From positions 1-6,249 of the forward strand of contig DASXXT010000283.1 in assembly GCA_036502965.1 (NCBI GenBank): a stretch of 6,249 nucleotides of DNA, written 5' to 3'. Below the pieces are notes generated by a model. It was not told the origin of the DNA, made no database searches, and saw nothing but the letters and a program-made list of their open reading frames with translations. Numbering within the stretch: position 1 is the stretch's first letter; each line of letters starts with the position of its first letter. Below, piece after piece: positions 5,681 through 6,249 of the stretch. The translations under genes and the position numbers were made by a program. The DNA is from Roseiarcus sp036502965. GTDB lineage: Bacteria; Pseudomonadota; Alphaproteobacteria; Rhizobiales; Beijerinckiaceae.

Positions 5681-6249
5681 ATGGACGTTCAGCAAACGTC
5701 GCGGTTCGCCGACCGCGTCATGCGGCTCCTCGAAAAGGTAGAATACCGTCGCGCGGACTCACCTGCGGACAAAGCCGCGATTTACCGCCTGCGCCACGAC
5801 GCTTACATGCGCGCCGGGACCGTCGAGCCCAGGCCATCGGGTATGTTTCACGACGCGATGGATGAGACGGACAACGCTTGGCTGATCGGCGTATTTATCG
5901 ATGGCGAACTAGCAAGCGCGCTAAGACTGCACATATCAGCCAGTCTTCGCGCGACCCTGCCCGAGCTGGCGTCGTTTTCGGACTTGATTGAGCCGCACCT
6001 TATAGCCCGTCGGACGATCATAGACGCTTCTCGTTTTGTAAGCAGCCTGGAATTCTCCCAGAAATACTCCGAGATACCGTACCTTACGCTAAGGCCGACG
6101 TTTCTCGCCGAGGAGTTCTTCGCCGCCGACTACGTCATAGCGGGGTGTCTTGCGGAGCATCAAGCCTTCTACCGCCGGATTTATGGCGCGGTTATATGGT
6201 CCGGCCCAAGACCATATCCGCACTTCAAGCGTTCAATGGCCTTGGTGGC
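5681..6249 (+). CDS. FeeM-like N-acyl amino acid synthase, partial
   Basis: The gene starts at ATG 5681 behind GGGGG (5668-5672) and runs without a stop to the right edge, giving 189 complete codons; the C-terminus is missing. The translation (starting MDVQQTSRFADRVMRLLEKV) fits the FeeM-type acyltransferases, a GNAT-fold family related to LuxI-type acyl-homoserine-lactone synthases. Visible landmarks are YRLRHDAYMRAG (35-46), IGVFIDGELASALRLH (69-84), IDASRFV (114-120, like the ESRF-type core of LuxI), PYLTLRPTFLAEEFFAADYV (133-152) and AEHQAFYRRIYG (158-169). Known FeeM proteins join a fatty acyl chain from acyl carrier protein to an amino acid such as tyrosine, giving N-acyl amino acids. 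The substrate here cannot be read from the sequence. Family members usually run beyond 200 residues, so only a small part is likely to be lost. It would act in the cytoplasm. A related exosortase-associated acyltransferase is an alternative, but no such context is visible. Confidence 0.85.
   Translation, partial: MDVQQTSRFADRVMRLLEKVEYRRADSPADKAAIYRLRHDAYMRAGTVEPRPSGMFHDAMDETDNAWLIGVFIDGELASALRLHISASLRATLPELASFSDLIEPHLIARRTIIDASRFVSSLEFSQKYSEIPYLTLRPTFLAEEFFAADYVIAGCLAEHQAFYRRIYGAVIWSGPRPYPHFKRSMALV

Overview
The window looks like chromosomal DNA of a GC-rich alphaproteobacterium, most likely of the Rhizobiales/Hyphomicrobiales (for example a Methylocystaceae/Beijerinckiaceae-type or Bradyrhizobium-type organism). 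This is inferred from strong G/C third-position codon use, from the APH-fold (type II) homoserine kinase directly overlapped by RNase HI, and from the FeeM-type N-acyltransferase. No RNA gene, insertion sequence or CRISPR array was seen.

Layout. Positions 1-321 hold no gene I can support. Two minus-strand genes follow in transcription order: UDP-glucose 6-dehydrogenase (ugd, 2983 down to 1664), then a GT4 glycosyltransferase (1566 down to 322), 97 bases apart. They fit a surface or exopolysaccharide function: Ugd makes UDP-glucuronate, and the glycosyltransferase adds a sugar to a growing glycan. A 285-base divergent region separates ugd from a plus-strand pair, thrB (3269-4234) and rnhA (4231-4695), which overlap by four bases (GTGA) and are almost certainly co-transcribed.

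From about 4696 the character changes. Intergenic spaces become long and locally AT-rich, with several inverted repeats, and two genes of a more accessory kind appear. A small acidic protein of unknown function (5108-5401) lies behind a good TTGACA promoter and a roughly 200-base leader with a strong stem-loop. A partial gene (5681 to the right edge) encodes a FeeM-like N-acyl amino acid synthase related to acyl-homoserine-lactone synthases. Its upstream region carries nested GGTAG/CTACC inverted repeats that reach into its ribosome binding site.

The metabolic and polysaccharide genes are ordinary. The part most deserving attention is 4696-6249: a FeeM-type signal or lipid synthase, an uncharacterised small neighbour, and two unusually structured leaders. 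The right edge cuts this locus, so its full content cannot be judged here.
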